Numbered from the stretch's first letter, positions 28,267-37,052 are shown. The stretch is DNA of 37,052 nucleotides from Taibaiella sp. (GCA_014377675.1 JACMPD010000177.1:1-37052); one strand, 5' to 3'. The notes: generated from the letters alone by a model not told the origin. Made by a program: numbers and translations.

Positions 28267-29616
28267 ATGAAAGCAAGATATTTACTTATTTTATTGATAG
28301 CCGTGGCTATCGGGTGCACTACGGGCCTTACATCCTGCAAACAGAAGGAAGAGGAATTTCCCGCATTGCTGGAGCGTAAAAAAGCGACAGGGACAAAAGA
28401 GGAAGAGACCAGTATAAAGGAGGCGTATAACAAGGCTATAGAGGGCCTGAAGAAAAATCCTGAAGACCTGCAGCAATACATTAACCTTTCATCAGTATAC
28501 ATAACTGAAGGACGCATTACCGGCGATAACAGCTACTACAGCAACGCCGCCTTAAAAATGCTGAGTAAAGTAACAGAAAGCAAAACAGCCAATAAAGACC
28601 TTGAATTTCAGGCACTGAGCGTAAAATCAGCAGTACTGCTTAACCTGCACCAGTTTAAACAGGCACTTGAAACCGCACAACAGGGAGTTGCTATCAATAA
28701 CTACAATGCGGCCATTTACGGTGCACTGGTAGATGCGAACGTAGAGATGGGCAACTATGATGAGGCGGTAAAGGACTGCGACAAAATGATGGCTATAAGG
28801 CCTGACCTGCGCTCTTACTCCCGCGCGTCTTATCTCCGCCAGATATACGGGCAAAACGACGGTGCTATTGAAGCCATGAAAATGGCCGTGGACGCGGGTG
28901 TACCCGGGTCTGAAAATACGGAATGGGCCCGCACAACACTCGGCGATCTGTACCTGGCTAAGGGTAACGTGGACAGCGCTTCAGTCATTTACCGTACCTC
29001 GCTCGTTTACCGCCCCTCTTATCCTTTTGCGGTGATAGGCATGGCCAGGGTGGAGAAAGCAAGGAAAAACTATGACGCCGCCATAACGCAAACCAGGAAT
29101 GCGATAACTATCCTGAGCGATGTGGCGTTCGTGGCCCTGCTTGCGGATCTTTATGAGCTGAAAGGCGATGTTGCAAAAGCTAAAGAAACAAGAGAAGAGG
29201 TAATACGCCTGCTGGAACAGGGACAAAAGAGCGAAGAGAATAATGCAAATGCAAAACATAACGCAAGCAGAGAAATGGCAACCGCATATATGAACGCCGG
29301 CAAGCTGGACGAGGCACTGAAATTTGCAAAGACTGACCTGGAGATGCGCCCCTCAAATATTGACGCCAATGAGCTGGCCGCCTGGATATATTATTTGAAG
29401 GGTGACTACGCCAATGCCCGCACACACGCTGATAAAATGCTGGCTACCAATACCGCCAACGCCAATACCCTGTACAAGGCAGGCGCAATATATACGGCCG
29501 CAGGAGTGCCTGATAAAGGCAGTGAACTGATGAACAAAGCACTCGCTGTAAACCCGCTTATAGACCAGCGATTGATAAGCCAGGTAAAGCCAGCTGTAGT
29601 GAACAATAAGTCTTAA
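28267..29616 (+). CDS. TPR-repeat lipoprotein
   Basis: MKARYLLILLIAVAIGCTTGLTSCKQKEEE lipobox; repeated TPR units (AAIYGALVDANVEMGNYDEAVKDCDKMMAIRPDL; ANELAAWIYYLKGDYANARTHADKML). Confidence 0.92.
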   Translation: MKARYLLILLIAVAIGCTTGLTSCKQKEEEFPALLERKKATGTKEEETSIKEAYNKAIEGLKKNPEDLQQYINLSSVYITEGRITGDNSYYSNAALKMLSKVTESKTANKDLEFQALSVKSAVLLNLHQFKQALETAQQGVAINNYNAAIYGALVDANVEMGNYDEAVKDCDKMMAIRPDLRSYSRASYLRQIYGQNDGAIEAMKMAVDAGVPGSENTEWARTTLGDLYLAKGNVDSASVIYRTSLVYRPSYPFAVIGMARVEKARKNYDAAITQTRNAITILSDVAFVALLADLYELKGDVAKAKETREEVIRLLEQGQKSEENNANAKHNASREMATAYMNAGKLDEALKFAKTDLEMRPSNIDANELAAWIYYLKGDYANARTHADKMLATNTANANTLYKAGAIYTAAGVPDKGSELMNKALAVNPLIDQRLISQVKPAVVNNKS

Positions 29617-29633
29617 ATCACGTGTAGTATAAA

Positions 29634-30089
29634 ATGAGCCATCTTGCTTCAGCACCATATTGTAAAACCCCGGCCCCTTCTTTTAAGGAGTGTGCCGGTG
29701 GCTTTATGCGGGAGCTGAAAAGCGTAATGACGGTTAAGATAGCCTGGCTGCTGATACTGGCATATGCCTTGGTGCTGGTAAAGCCGGTGATGCCGGTGAT
29801 AGCCGATGCCGCAGCACATGCCATGTGGGAAAGCAGGCACATAGCCACCGTACATGAAGAGCACGGCAAGTTCCACCTACACTACGAGGTACTGCAAAGC
29901 AATGCAGGCAGTGAGAAAGAAAAGCACGCCCCCGTGTATAAAAGTATGATTGCTGATGACCTGTTCATCTTACCCGTGCAGGGTGTTCAGCTGCGCCTGT
30001 TTGCGCCTCGGCTTATTCACCATTCCGGCCGTTCGGCAATCGCAGCACTGTATGAACCTATAACCCGTTACCAACCTCCCAAAGTTTAA
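29634..30089 (+). CDS. Small hypothetical protein with one hydrophobic segment and a His-containing region
   Basis: IAWLLILAYALVLVKPVMPVIADAAAHAMWESRHIATVHEEHGKFHLHYEVLQ; intact ORF between the TPR and TonB receptor genes, same strand. Confidence 0.75.
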   Translation: MSHLASAPYCKTPAPSFKECAGGFMRELKSVMTVKIAWLLILAYALVLVKPVMPVIADAAAHAMWESRHIATVHEEHGKFHLHYEVLQSNAGSEKEKHAPVYKSMIADDLFILPVQGVQLRLFAPRLIHHSGRSAIAALYEPITRYQPPKV

Positions 30090-30105
30090 AATCTGAGTGC
30101 CTGCC

Positions 30106-30208
30106 CATTGAACAACCTCAATGAGCAACCGGCTGCGCCACAAGCGTGGCAAGGCGTGCATGTGTATGCACAGCCCTGGCTTCATCTATCGTCTTCCCTT
30201 GGTGGAAG
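30106..30208 (+). promoter_or_regulatory. Hairpin-rich leader upstream of the TonB receptor
   Basis: Four consecutive perfect or near-perfect stems: CATTGA-acaacc-TCAATG, GCCAC-aagc-GTGGC, GGC/GTGCAT-gtgt-ATGCAC-a-GCC, CTTCC-cttggt-GGAAG. Confidence 0.4.
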
Positions 30209-30259
30209 CGGATGAGAACGCCATGGTATTCCCTCAACTCATTTTTTAAACCTCCTCCA

Positions 30260-32551
30260 ATGAAACCAATTGTACAGAAGATAATTTTATATTTTATAGT
30301 GCTGGCGGTGCCGGCAACATTATACGCCCATAAAGGCAGCCTCCGGGCTGTTGTTTATGACGGCAACACCCGGAAACCCCTTGAAGGCGTGAGCATCTAC
30401 ATCAAATCAATTGATCAAAGCGCGGTGACAGACGCATTCGGCAAATTTTTCCTGAGGGGCATAGCGGCAGGCAACCATAAAATAGTACTCAGCCACCTGG
30501 GCTATGAGAATATTGAAGATGAGCTGAAGATAGAAGACGGCGTTACCACCGAAGCAAGCTGGTATATGAGCGGCGCGGCCATACAAATGGCCTCCGTTTC
30601 AGTAAATGCCGGCAAGGCGCTCAACCTCAGCAGCATTAGTGGCATTGACCTGAAATTGCGTCCTGTTAATAACACCCAGGATCTGCTGAGGCTGGTGCCG
30701 GGTTTGTTTATAGCGCAGCACCAGGGCGGTGGCAAGGCGGAGCAGATATTTTTGCGGGGCTTTGATTGTGACCATGGTACTGATATAAATATAACCGTGG
30801 ACAATATGCCGGTAAACATGGTATCGCACGCGCACGGGCAGGGTTTTGCCGATGCGCATTTTATTATTCCTGAAGCGGTGCAGGAGGTGGACTATGGCAA
30901 GGGGCCGTACCAAATAGACAAGGGCAACCTTTGCACCGCAGGCTATGTGGCGCTGAAAACTAAAAACGAACTGGATAACAACTTTATTAAAGGCGAGGCG
31001 GGCAGTTTCGGTTACTACCGAATGGCCGCCGGCCTGCAGTTGCTTACCCGCAACCAGGACAGCAATGCGCACCAGGACGCCTACATAATGGGGGAGTATG
31101 GCTACAACCGCAGCTACTTCGATGCGCCGCAGAATTTCAACCGGTTTAACCTGATGGGAAAGTACACCAATTATATATCAAATGATAAGATATTTTCGCT
31201 CACACTTTCCGGTTTCCGCTCCTCATGGGATGCCTCAGGGCAAATACCCACCCGCGCAGTGGAGCAGGGCCTTGTGGGCAGGTATGGAGGCATAGACCCT
31301 GAAAGCGGCCTCACCGGCAGGTACAACATGAACCTGCAATATTATCAGAGTATCAACAACAACAGCAGCGTTAAATCAAATCTGTACCTGGCATACTATC
31401 ACTTCAATCTTTATTCTGATTTTACCTATTTCGCACAAGATCCCGATCAGGGCGACCAGATCTTTCAGTCAGAGAAAAGAGTTGTGGCAGGCTATAACTC
31501 CGAATATGCGACAAACTACACGGCAGGCGGGCTTAAGATGAAGACCCAGGCGGGCGTTGGCATACGGTATGATAACATTACGGGCAATGAATTGTCGCAC
31601 ACCATAGGCAAAACCGTTTTGCTGAACAGGGTTCAATACGGCGATATCAATGAAACCAATGTATTTGGCTATGTAAATCAAACGATATACGTGCTGCCCC
31701 GCCTCGTTATTAACCTGGGTACACGCTTTGATCAATTTGTGCAGCAATACACCAACCGCATGCCTAACGAAAAAACCAGGAGCACAGCCACCACCGGCAA
31801 ACTGAGCCCCAAGGCTGGTGTTTATTATAACTTTAGTGACAATGCGCGGGTCTACTACAATTACGGAACCGGTTTTCATAGTAATGATACCCGGACTGTG
31901 GCGCTCGGCGGGGTGCCTGCCGGCAATACAGTACCTCAGGCGTTTTCTCATGACTTAGGCGTTGTTATTAAGCCCGTACGCAGGTTGCTGTTATCCGCGG
32001 CGGTATGGCACCTTAACCTGCAGCAGGAATTTGCGTATGCAGGTGATATGGCGGTTATTGACACCTCCGGCAGAACGCGCAGAATGGGCATTGATTTTTC
32101 AGCACGCTATGAAATATTTAAGTGGCTGTATGCTGATTTTGATATTAACTATGCTCATTGCAGGGCAATAGACCAGCCCGCCGGCAATGATTTCATCGCC
32201 CTCGCAGCACCCCTTACTTCCATAGGCGGCCTTACTTTTAAAGTAAACAAGAGCATCACCGCCAGCCTCCGCTACAGGCACATCGGCGACAGGCCGGCCA
32301 CTGATGACAACACACTTACCGCATTAGGCTATACGGTGTGTGACGCCGTTGTCAACTACTCGCGCAAAAAATACGAGTTCGGTGTGCAGGTGCAAAACCT
32401 CTTCAACACAGAGTGGAATGAGGCTCAGTTCGCGACTGAAACAAGGTTGAAATTGCCAGGTGGCAGCCTGGAGCAATCTTCAGCTACTGATGTATGCTTC
32501 ACCCCGGGTACACCATTTTTTATCAAGTTTAGCGCCACCTATAAATTTTAA
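30260..32551 (+). CDS. TonB-dependent receptor (HAHGQGFAD subgroup) with CarboxypepD_reg-like domain
   Basis: Start MKPIVQKIILYFIVLAVPATLYAHKGSLRAVVYDGNTRKPLEGVSIYIKSI; plug QIFLRGFDCDHGTDINITVDNMPVNMVSHAHGQGFADAHFIIPEAVQEVDYGKGPY; C-terminal FFIKFSATYKF. Confidence 0.95.
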   Translation: MKPIVQKIILYFIVLAVPATLYAHKGSLRAVVYDGNTRKPLEGVSIYIKSIDQSAVTDAFGKFFLRGIAAGNHKIVLSHLGYENIEDELKIEDGVTTEASWYMSGAAIQMASVSVNAGKALNLSSISGIDLKLRPVNNTQDLLRLVPGLFIAQHQGGGKAEQIFLRGFDCDHGTDINITVDNMPVNMVSHAHGQGFADAHFIIPEAVQEVDYGKGPYQIDKGNLCTAGYVALKTKNELDNNFIKGEAGSFGYYRMAAGLQLLTRNQDSNAHQDAYIMGEYGYNRSYFDAPQNFNRFNLMGKYTNYISNDKIFSLTLSGFRSSWDASGQIPTRAVEQGLVGRYGGIDPESGLTGRYNMNLQYYQSINNNSSVKSNLYLAYYHFNLYSDFTYFAQDPDQGDQIFQSEKRVVAGYNSEYATNYTAGGLKMKTQAGVGIRYDNITGNELSHTIGKTVLLNRVQYGDINETNVFGYVNQTIYVLPRLVINLGTRFDQFVQQYTNRMPNEKTRSTATTGKLSPKAGVYYNFSDNARVYYNYGTGFHSNDTRTVALGGVPAGNTVPQAFSHDLGVVIKPVRRLLLSAAVWHLNLQQEFAYAGDMAVIDTSGRTRRMGIDFSARYEIFKWLYADFDINYAHCRAIDQPAGNDFIALAAPLTSIGGLTFKVNKSITASLRYRHIGDRPATDDNTLTALGYTVCDAVVNYSRKKYEFGVQVQNLFNTEWNEAQFATETRLKLPGGSLEQSSATDVCFTPGTPFFIKFSATYKF

Positions 32552-32568
32552 CAGGTGCAAATCTATTC

Positions 32569-32629
32569 TTATGGCGGCACGCAGGCAATAGCCGCCTGCC
32601 GCCATAAGCGTTTTTTATTTTTTTTAACC
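32569..32629 (+). terminator. Intrinsic terminator after the TonB receptor
   Basis: TTATGGCGGCA ... TGCCGCCATAA then gcgTTTTTTATTTTTTTTT. Confidence 0.85.
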
Positions 32630-32637
32630 CGCCAATT

Positions 32638-33721
32638 AATACCATTACGTAATATATATTAGTCTGATAGTATTGAGATTAAAGCATTGGCGAGATAAAG
32701 AAACTACTGAAAGGCAGTGATCCCATGATAGCCAAAAGATTGCATGCCTTGCTCATTTTTCAACATGAAGGAACCGGCATTCCCAAACGTGAAGCAACTG
32801 AAAGTATAGGTGTTAATCACAACAGTATTCAAACATGGCGCAGTTTATATATTGCCGGGGGGGCTGGAAGGGTTAATGAGCCATCGTAAAACAGGCTATA
32901 AGCCGAGCATAATAACTGCTGAGCAGCAAGAGGCTATAAAAGAGCAAATGCACAAACCAGACAATGGCTTTGTTGGGTTCATTGAGCTGTTAGCATGGTT
33001 TAACGAAAAATTCAATACCGATGTGAACTACAAAACTTTTCATGGTTTTGTGGTAAGAAAATTTGATGCAAAAATAAGAACAGCCCGTAAACTACATGTA
33101 AAAAAAGACCCTGAGGCAGTAGCGGCTTTTAGAAAAACTTCAGTTGTGAATGTGAAAAAATATTTAAAGACAAAGGAGAAGGATACGAAAAAGTAAACCT
33201 GTATTGCCACGATGAAGCCAGATTTGTACTATTTACCCGGAATGGAAATGGGCTAACAGCCAAGGGCGTTAAACCGGTGAGCAAGTTTCAACAAGTATGT
33301 CAATCATTATATTTATTTGGGGCGTACTCGCCATTTACCGGTGATCATTTTGAACTGGAATTACCGCACTGCAATACAGATAGCTTTGGAGTTTTTCTTG
33401 AAGAATTTTCAAGAGAAACTCCAAATGAGTTTAAACTAATTTTGCTTGATAATGGCGCGTTTCATAAAGCAGCTGATCAGGCTATCCCCAATAGCCTTGC
33501 TATTCATTCCGCCTTATTCCCCGGAGTTAAATCCGGCCGAAAAAATGGTGGAGAATAACAAGAGCGTTTACAGGTAAACTACACAAATGACTTGACGCCG
33601 CAAGCCTTTTCATAAAGGAAGAAGTGATGAAACTCACTAATGACATCGTTACGAAAACTTGCAAATTAGACTATGCATTTTTATCTAAATTTTAGACTAA
33701 TTTATATTAGATATTGGTATT
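32638..33721 (+). mobile_element. IS630-family-like insertion sequence, degenerate
   Basis: Terminal inverted repeats: left 32638-32665 aataccattacgtaatatatattagtct and reverse complement of right 33694-33721 aataccaatatctaatataaattagtct (24/28 identical); transposase remnants in between. Confidence 0.82.
32725..33695 (+). pseudogene. IS630-like transposase pseudogene with at least three frameshifts
   Basis: MIAKRLHALLIFQHEGTGIPKREATESIGVNHNSIQTWRSLYIAGG / LEGLMSHRKTGYKPSIITAEQQEAIKEQ... / FKDKGEGYEKVNLYCHDEARFVLFTRNGNGLTAKGVKPVSKFQQVCQSLYLFGAYSP...LILLDNGAFHKA / FIPPYSPELNPAEKM... / ...RITRAFTGKLHK, each in a different frame. Confidence 0.88.
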
Positions 33722-33749
33722 GCATCTTCTGTTATCCTTCCTTTATCAT

Positions 33750-34223
33750 TCAATCCGCTTTCAAACCGGCTACCACCTCAGGTGGTAAAAACATAGCTGC
33801 GTTGCCACCATTGCGGATCACATCGCGCACAAGGGTCGATGATATGGTGCTGTAGAGCGGGGAGCACGTAAGGAAGATCGTTTCAATATCCGGTGCCAGC
33901 ATACGGTTCATATCTGCAATGGCTTTTTCATACTCAAAATCGCTGATGTACCTGATACCGCGCAGTATATAAGCCGCCTTTATTTCCCTGCAGTACTCAA
34001 CCGTGAGGCCGCTGTACACGGCTACTTCTATCCTCGGGTCATGCCTGAAAATGTCTTTTATCCACCCGGTCCGCTGTTCTTCGGAATACATGGGTTGTTT
34101 TGATGAATTGGAACCTATCCCTATCACCAGCTTGTCAAACAAAGACACCGCCCGTTCTATCACATCAATATGCCCCTTGGTAATGGGGTCAAAGGTGCCC
34201 GGGAACAAACATATACGGCTCAT
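33750..34223 (-). CDS. coaD: Pantetheine-phosphate adenylyltransferase
   Basis: MSRICLFPGTFDPITKGHIDVIERAVSLFDKLVIGIGSNSSKQPMYS...YILRGIRYISDFEYEKAIADMNRML...STISSTLVRDVIRNGGN. Confidence 0.98.
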   Translation of the reverse strand: MSRICLFPGTFDPITKGHIDVIERAVSLFDKLVIGIGSNSSKQPMYSEEQRTGWIKDIFRHDPRIEVAVYSGLTVEYCREIKAAYILRGIRYISDFEYEKAIADMNRMLAPDIETIFLTCSPLYSTISSTLVRDVIRNGGNAAMFLPPEVVAGLKAD

Positions 34224-34277
34224 AATATCAGGTATGTTGGTTATAATATTGAGTTTTTGTAGTATTTGCTTCTAAAG

Positions 34278-34832
34278 TTACTCCTTACCTTCCTCTTTCA
34301 GCTTGAAAAAAGTAAAGGCAGTGGTGCCGTAGTTTTTCATGCGCACAAAGGCCGGGTGCCGCTGGTAGTCGTTGCTCGTGGCGTGTTCCATTACAAACAG
34401 GCCGCCCGGCAGCAGCAGGTTGCGCTCAAAAACAATCATGGGTATAGAGTCAATCTCGGCCAGCGCATAAGGCGGGTCAGCAAAAATGAAGTCGAACTGC
34501 TCCGTACAATGCTTCATATATTTGAATACATCCCCCTTTACAAGCCGCGTTCTGTCCGTTATCCCCAGGTCGCCCACCGTCTTTTTTATAAAATCGAATG
34601 TAGTAGCGTCACGCTCCACTATGGTAAGCTCGGCAGCGCCCCTTGAGGCCAGTTCATAGCTTACGCTGCCCGTGCCGCCAAAAAGATCAAGGGTGCGGTT
34701 GCCCTCCAATTCAATCGAATTATGAAGCATATTAAACAGTCCTTCCCTTGCCAGCTCGGTAGTAGGCCGCGCAGGTATACCCGCCGGCGGGTTAAAACGA
34801 CGCCCCCCGAACGCGCCGCTTATTATGCGCAT
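34278..34832 (-). CDS. rsmD: 16S rRNA (guanine(966)-N(2))-methyltransferase RsmD
   Basis: MRIISGAFGGRRFNPPAGIPARPTTELAREGLFNMLHNSIELEGNRTLDLFGGTGSVSYELASRGA...FDFIFADPPYAL. Confidence 0.96.
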   Translation of the reverse strand: MRIISGAFGGRRFNPPAGIPARPTTELAREGLFNMLHNSIELEGNRTLDLFGGTGSVSYELASRGAAELTIVERDATTFDFIKKTVGDLGITDRTRLVKGDVFKYMKHCTEQFDFIFADPPYALAEIDSIPMIVFERNLLLPGGLFVMEHATSNDYQRHPAFVRMKNYGTTAFTFFKLKEEGKE

Positions 34833-35653
34833 TGCTCCAGCTGTTTAATCAGTGAAAGCGTTGCGGACCAGTTCATGTTTACACTGTGCCCCGTGCCGGT
34901 AGTTACCTCGGCGAAATACGGCGCCAGCGCTTTTAAAATACCGGTTTCGGTGGCACTTATTGTATTGCAGTTAATGGTTACTTTTTCCGTGTTTATCTTA
35001 TGCTCTTCGCATACCAGCCTTACTTCGTAGGCTATATCCTCTGCCGCGGAGTAGTCGAAAACGCGGTGCCACAGCAGTGTACCATAGTGGAAAAGCGATA
35101 CGCACGCCTGGTCGCTGGTAAGCAGGCAATGCAGCCTTACCCCCCTGGTGTGGTTATTGGTAAACTGGCAGGCCGCAAGCGGTGCTGTAGCCGCGTTGAT
35201 ACAGTTTATTTTTACCAGCGCCTCAATATTTTTTGGCAGCGCGTACAGGTAGTTGAGTTTATCCTCTTTCAGGAAGTAGTGTTTTACGGCATCACTGCTG
35301 TCAGTGAAATGGATTTTGCTGAACCATTCATTGGCTGCGGCCATTTCGTAAAGGTCTTCAGGTACCACCATGCAAAGGGCGCTGCAAAAAAAGACCTTCG
35401 TTATTTTTTCCCGCTCCATAAGCAGTGGCTCCTGGGTAAACAGATGCTCAAAAAAATCGAGCTCCCACACCACCCGGTCAGTGCTGTAGCCCGAATAGTG
35501 AACAGAAAGCAGTTCGTTAGACGCGTTAAAGGCCGCCGCCAGCATGGCTCTGCGGGTTAGCACACAGGTTACATGATCAATACCGGCGAGGATTTTCACA
35601 TCCTCACTTGTATTATATACTTGCCGGTAAATATTTTTGGATTCCGAAGCCAT
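34823..35653 (-). CDS. DUF3822-like protein
   Basis: Start MASESKNIYRQVYN; overlaps the rsmD start; actin-fold-like N/C pattern and the DUF3822-rsmD-coaD order typical of Bacteroidetes. Confidence 0.8.
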   Translation of the reverse strand: MASESKNIYRQVYNTSEDVKILAGIDHVTCVLTRRAMLAAAFNASNELLSVHYSGYSTDRVVWELDFFEHLFTQEPLLMEREKITKVFFCSALCMVVPEDLYEMAAANEWFSKIHFTDSSDAVKHYFLKEDKLNYLYALPKNIEALVKINCINAATAPLAACQFTNNHTRGVRLHCLLTSDQACVSLFHYGTLLWHRVFDYSAAEDIAYEVRLVCEEHKINTEKVTINCNTISATETGILKALAPYFAEVTTGTGHSVNMNWSATLSLIKQLEQCA

Positions 35654-35951
35654 ATAAAAGCGTGCGATTATAAGGTAATTGCACAAAAGTACTCATTACC
35701 CCGTGAAGTATCAATTTAATGAAGGCGGGCGGTAAAATATAAAAGCGAAAGGCAGGCCCGCTGCAAACCACCACCATAGCAAAAACGAGTGTAGGATTTC
35801 TTCCGGGAGGTCTTACCTGCAGGCGCACCACCCCGCTCCGCGGCTATTTTTTGCCCCTGAAAAGCGAATTCAATAAAATAAAAACATCGCCAAATATTAA
35901 TTGGTTAATTAACTCAACTGCAATTGTTTAGCTTGAAACATATTTTTTAAA

Positions 35952-36050
35952 TTATGCGTTAGACCCCCAATCCGGGTCATCATACCCCGTATACGGGTCA
36001 CCATGCACAACGGGTTTTGCGGGCTCGGGTAAAGAAACCATCTTTGCCAT
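35952..36050 (-). CDS. Candidate 32-aa small ORF
   Basis: MAKMVSLPEPAKPVVHGDPYTGYDDPDWGSNA*; below the ORF-track length cut-off; acidic Asp/Pro/Gly/Trp-rich C-terminus. Confidence 0.3.
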   Translation of the reverse strand: MAKMVSLPEPAKPVVHGDPYTGYDDPDWGSNA

Positions 36051-36128
36051 AAACCAGGTAGAAAAAAGAAATGCCGGGTGGCGTATTCAAATCGGGCTGT
36101 AACCAGCTCCACTTATATATCGCCACCA

Positions 36129-36156
36129 TTTGTTCACGCTAATTCAATTACTTTTG
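36129..36156 (+). promoter_or_regulatory. Candidate Bacteroidetes promoter for gpmI
   Basis: TTTG (36129-36132), 16-nt spacer, TACTTTTG (36149-36156, TAnnTTTG), ending 4 nt before the gpmI ATG. Confidence 0.5.
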
Positions 36157-36160
36157 CACT

Positions 36161-37052
36161 ATGTCTAAAAAAGTCATGCTCATCATTATGGATGGGTGGG
36201 GCCATGGTAAAATCCCCGCCACCGATGCTATAGCTAATGCCAATGTACCCTTTGTTCAGTCTCTCTATGCCAAATACCCGCACACAGAGCTCGTTACCTG
36301 CGGTGAAGCCGTGGGCCTGCCCGCCGGCCAGATGGGTAACTCAGAAGTGGGACACCTGAATATTGGAGCCGGCAGAATTGTGTACCAGGAACTGGAACGC
36401 ATTAATGTTGCTGTGAAAAACGGTGAGCTTGAACAGAGCTCCGTACTCATCGCCGCGTTTGAGCAGGCCAGGGCAGCCAATGTAACGCTGCATTTCATAG
36501 GGCTGGTGAGCGATGGCGGGGTGCATTCCCACATTAACCACATCAAAGCCCTGTGTGGCCTTGCCCGTAAAAGCAATGTGCCAAAAGTGGCCGTACATGC
36601 CTTCACTGATGGCCGCGACACGGACCCGAAAAGCGGGTATGACTTTATAAAAGACCTCAAGCAGTGTACTGATGACAATGGCTGCATGTTGGCGTCAGTT
36701 ACCGGCCGCTTCTACGCCATGGACCGCGACAAACGCTGGGAAAGGGTGAAAGTAGCCTACGATGCGCTCACAGAAGGTGTAGGGGTACACACGCAGGATA
36801 TCCCCGTTGCCATACACGCCTCTTACCATGAAGGCATTACAGATGAGTTTATAAAGCCTATAATAGGCTGCGATGCCGCCGGCAACCCCCTTGCCCTCAT
36901 AAAGGAAGGCGATGTGGTAGTGTGTTTCAACTTCCGCACTGACAGGTGCAGGGAAATAACCGCGGCCCTCACCCAGCAGCCTTTCCCGGAGCATAACATG
37001 CACCCGCTTCACCTGCACTATGTTACCATGACAGAGTATGACAAAAGCTACG
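36161..37052 (+). CDS. gpmI: 2,3-bisphosphoglycerate-independent phosphoglycerate mutase, C-terminus outside window
   Basis: MSKKVMLIIMDGWGHGKIPATDAIANANVPFVQSLYAKYPHTELVTCGEAVGLPAGQMGNSEVGHLNIGAGRIVYQELERIN...HAFTDGRDTDPKSGYDFI. Confidence 0.97.
   Translation, partial: MSKKVMLIIMDGWGHGKIPATDAIANANVPFVQSLYAKYPHTELVTCGEAVGLPAGQMGNSEVGHLNIGAGRIVYQELERINVAVKNGELEQSSVLIAAFEQARAANVTLHFIGLVSDGGVHSHINHIKALCGLARKSNVPKVAVHAFTDGRDTDPKSGYDFIKDLKQCTDDNGCMLASVTGRFYAMDRDKRWERVKVAYDALTEGVGVHTQDIPVAIHASYHEGITDEFIKPIIGCDAAGNPLALIKEGDVVVCFNFRTDRCREITAALTQQPFPEHNMHPLHLHYVTMTEYDKSY

Noticed and set aside
30090-30259. Cobalamin riboswitch upstream of the TonB receptor
   Set aside because: The conserved B12-box-type sequence could not be found; reported only as an unassigned hairpin-rich leader.
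32725-33695. Programmed ribosomal frameshifting in the IS630-like transposase
   Set aside because: At least three separate frame changes are needed, including one at the DDE C-terminal region where sequence appears lost; decay is the simpler explanation.
1-37052. tRNA or rRNA genes and CRISPR arrays
   Set aside because: No cloverleaf-like segment with a CCA-proximal acceptor, no rRNA-like stretches and no direct-repeat/spacer array were recognised by eye.

Overview
The window looks like Bacteroidetes chromosome, probably Chitinophagaceae/Sphingobacteriia-like. Supporting signs are GldH, a T9SS-type C-terminal domain, DUF4249, CarboxypepD_reg TonB receptors, DUF4331 and TAnnTTTG promoter-like boxes. 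Core genes sit at the right end (coaD, rsmD, a DUF3822-like gene, gpmI). The middle holds gldH, an orphan histidine kinase, a 2OG-Fe(II) oxygenase, an Omp85-like protein, an ECF sigma factor block and a TolC/MFP/RND efflux operon. Two regions look accessory: (i) 2.9-11.0 kb, with an interspersed palindrome-plus-tail repeat family, a decayed polymorphic-toxin-tip-like ORF next to a candidate immunity gene, and a DarT/DarG toxin-antitoxin pair preceded by a truncated secreted-protein start; (ii) 24.3-32.6 kb, with tandem DUF4331 proteins, a TPR lipoprotein, a small His-containing membrane protein, a hairpin-rich leader and a TonB-dependent receptor. A frameshifted IS630-type element with recognisable terminal inverted repeats lies at 32.64-33.72 kb. 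The best candidates for undescribed biology are the repeat family that brackets the toxin/immunity remnant, the DUF4331/TonB locus with its structured leader, and a 69-bp duplication of a histidine kinase 3' end that brackets an oxygenase gene. All family names come from reading translated motifs; no database search was run.
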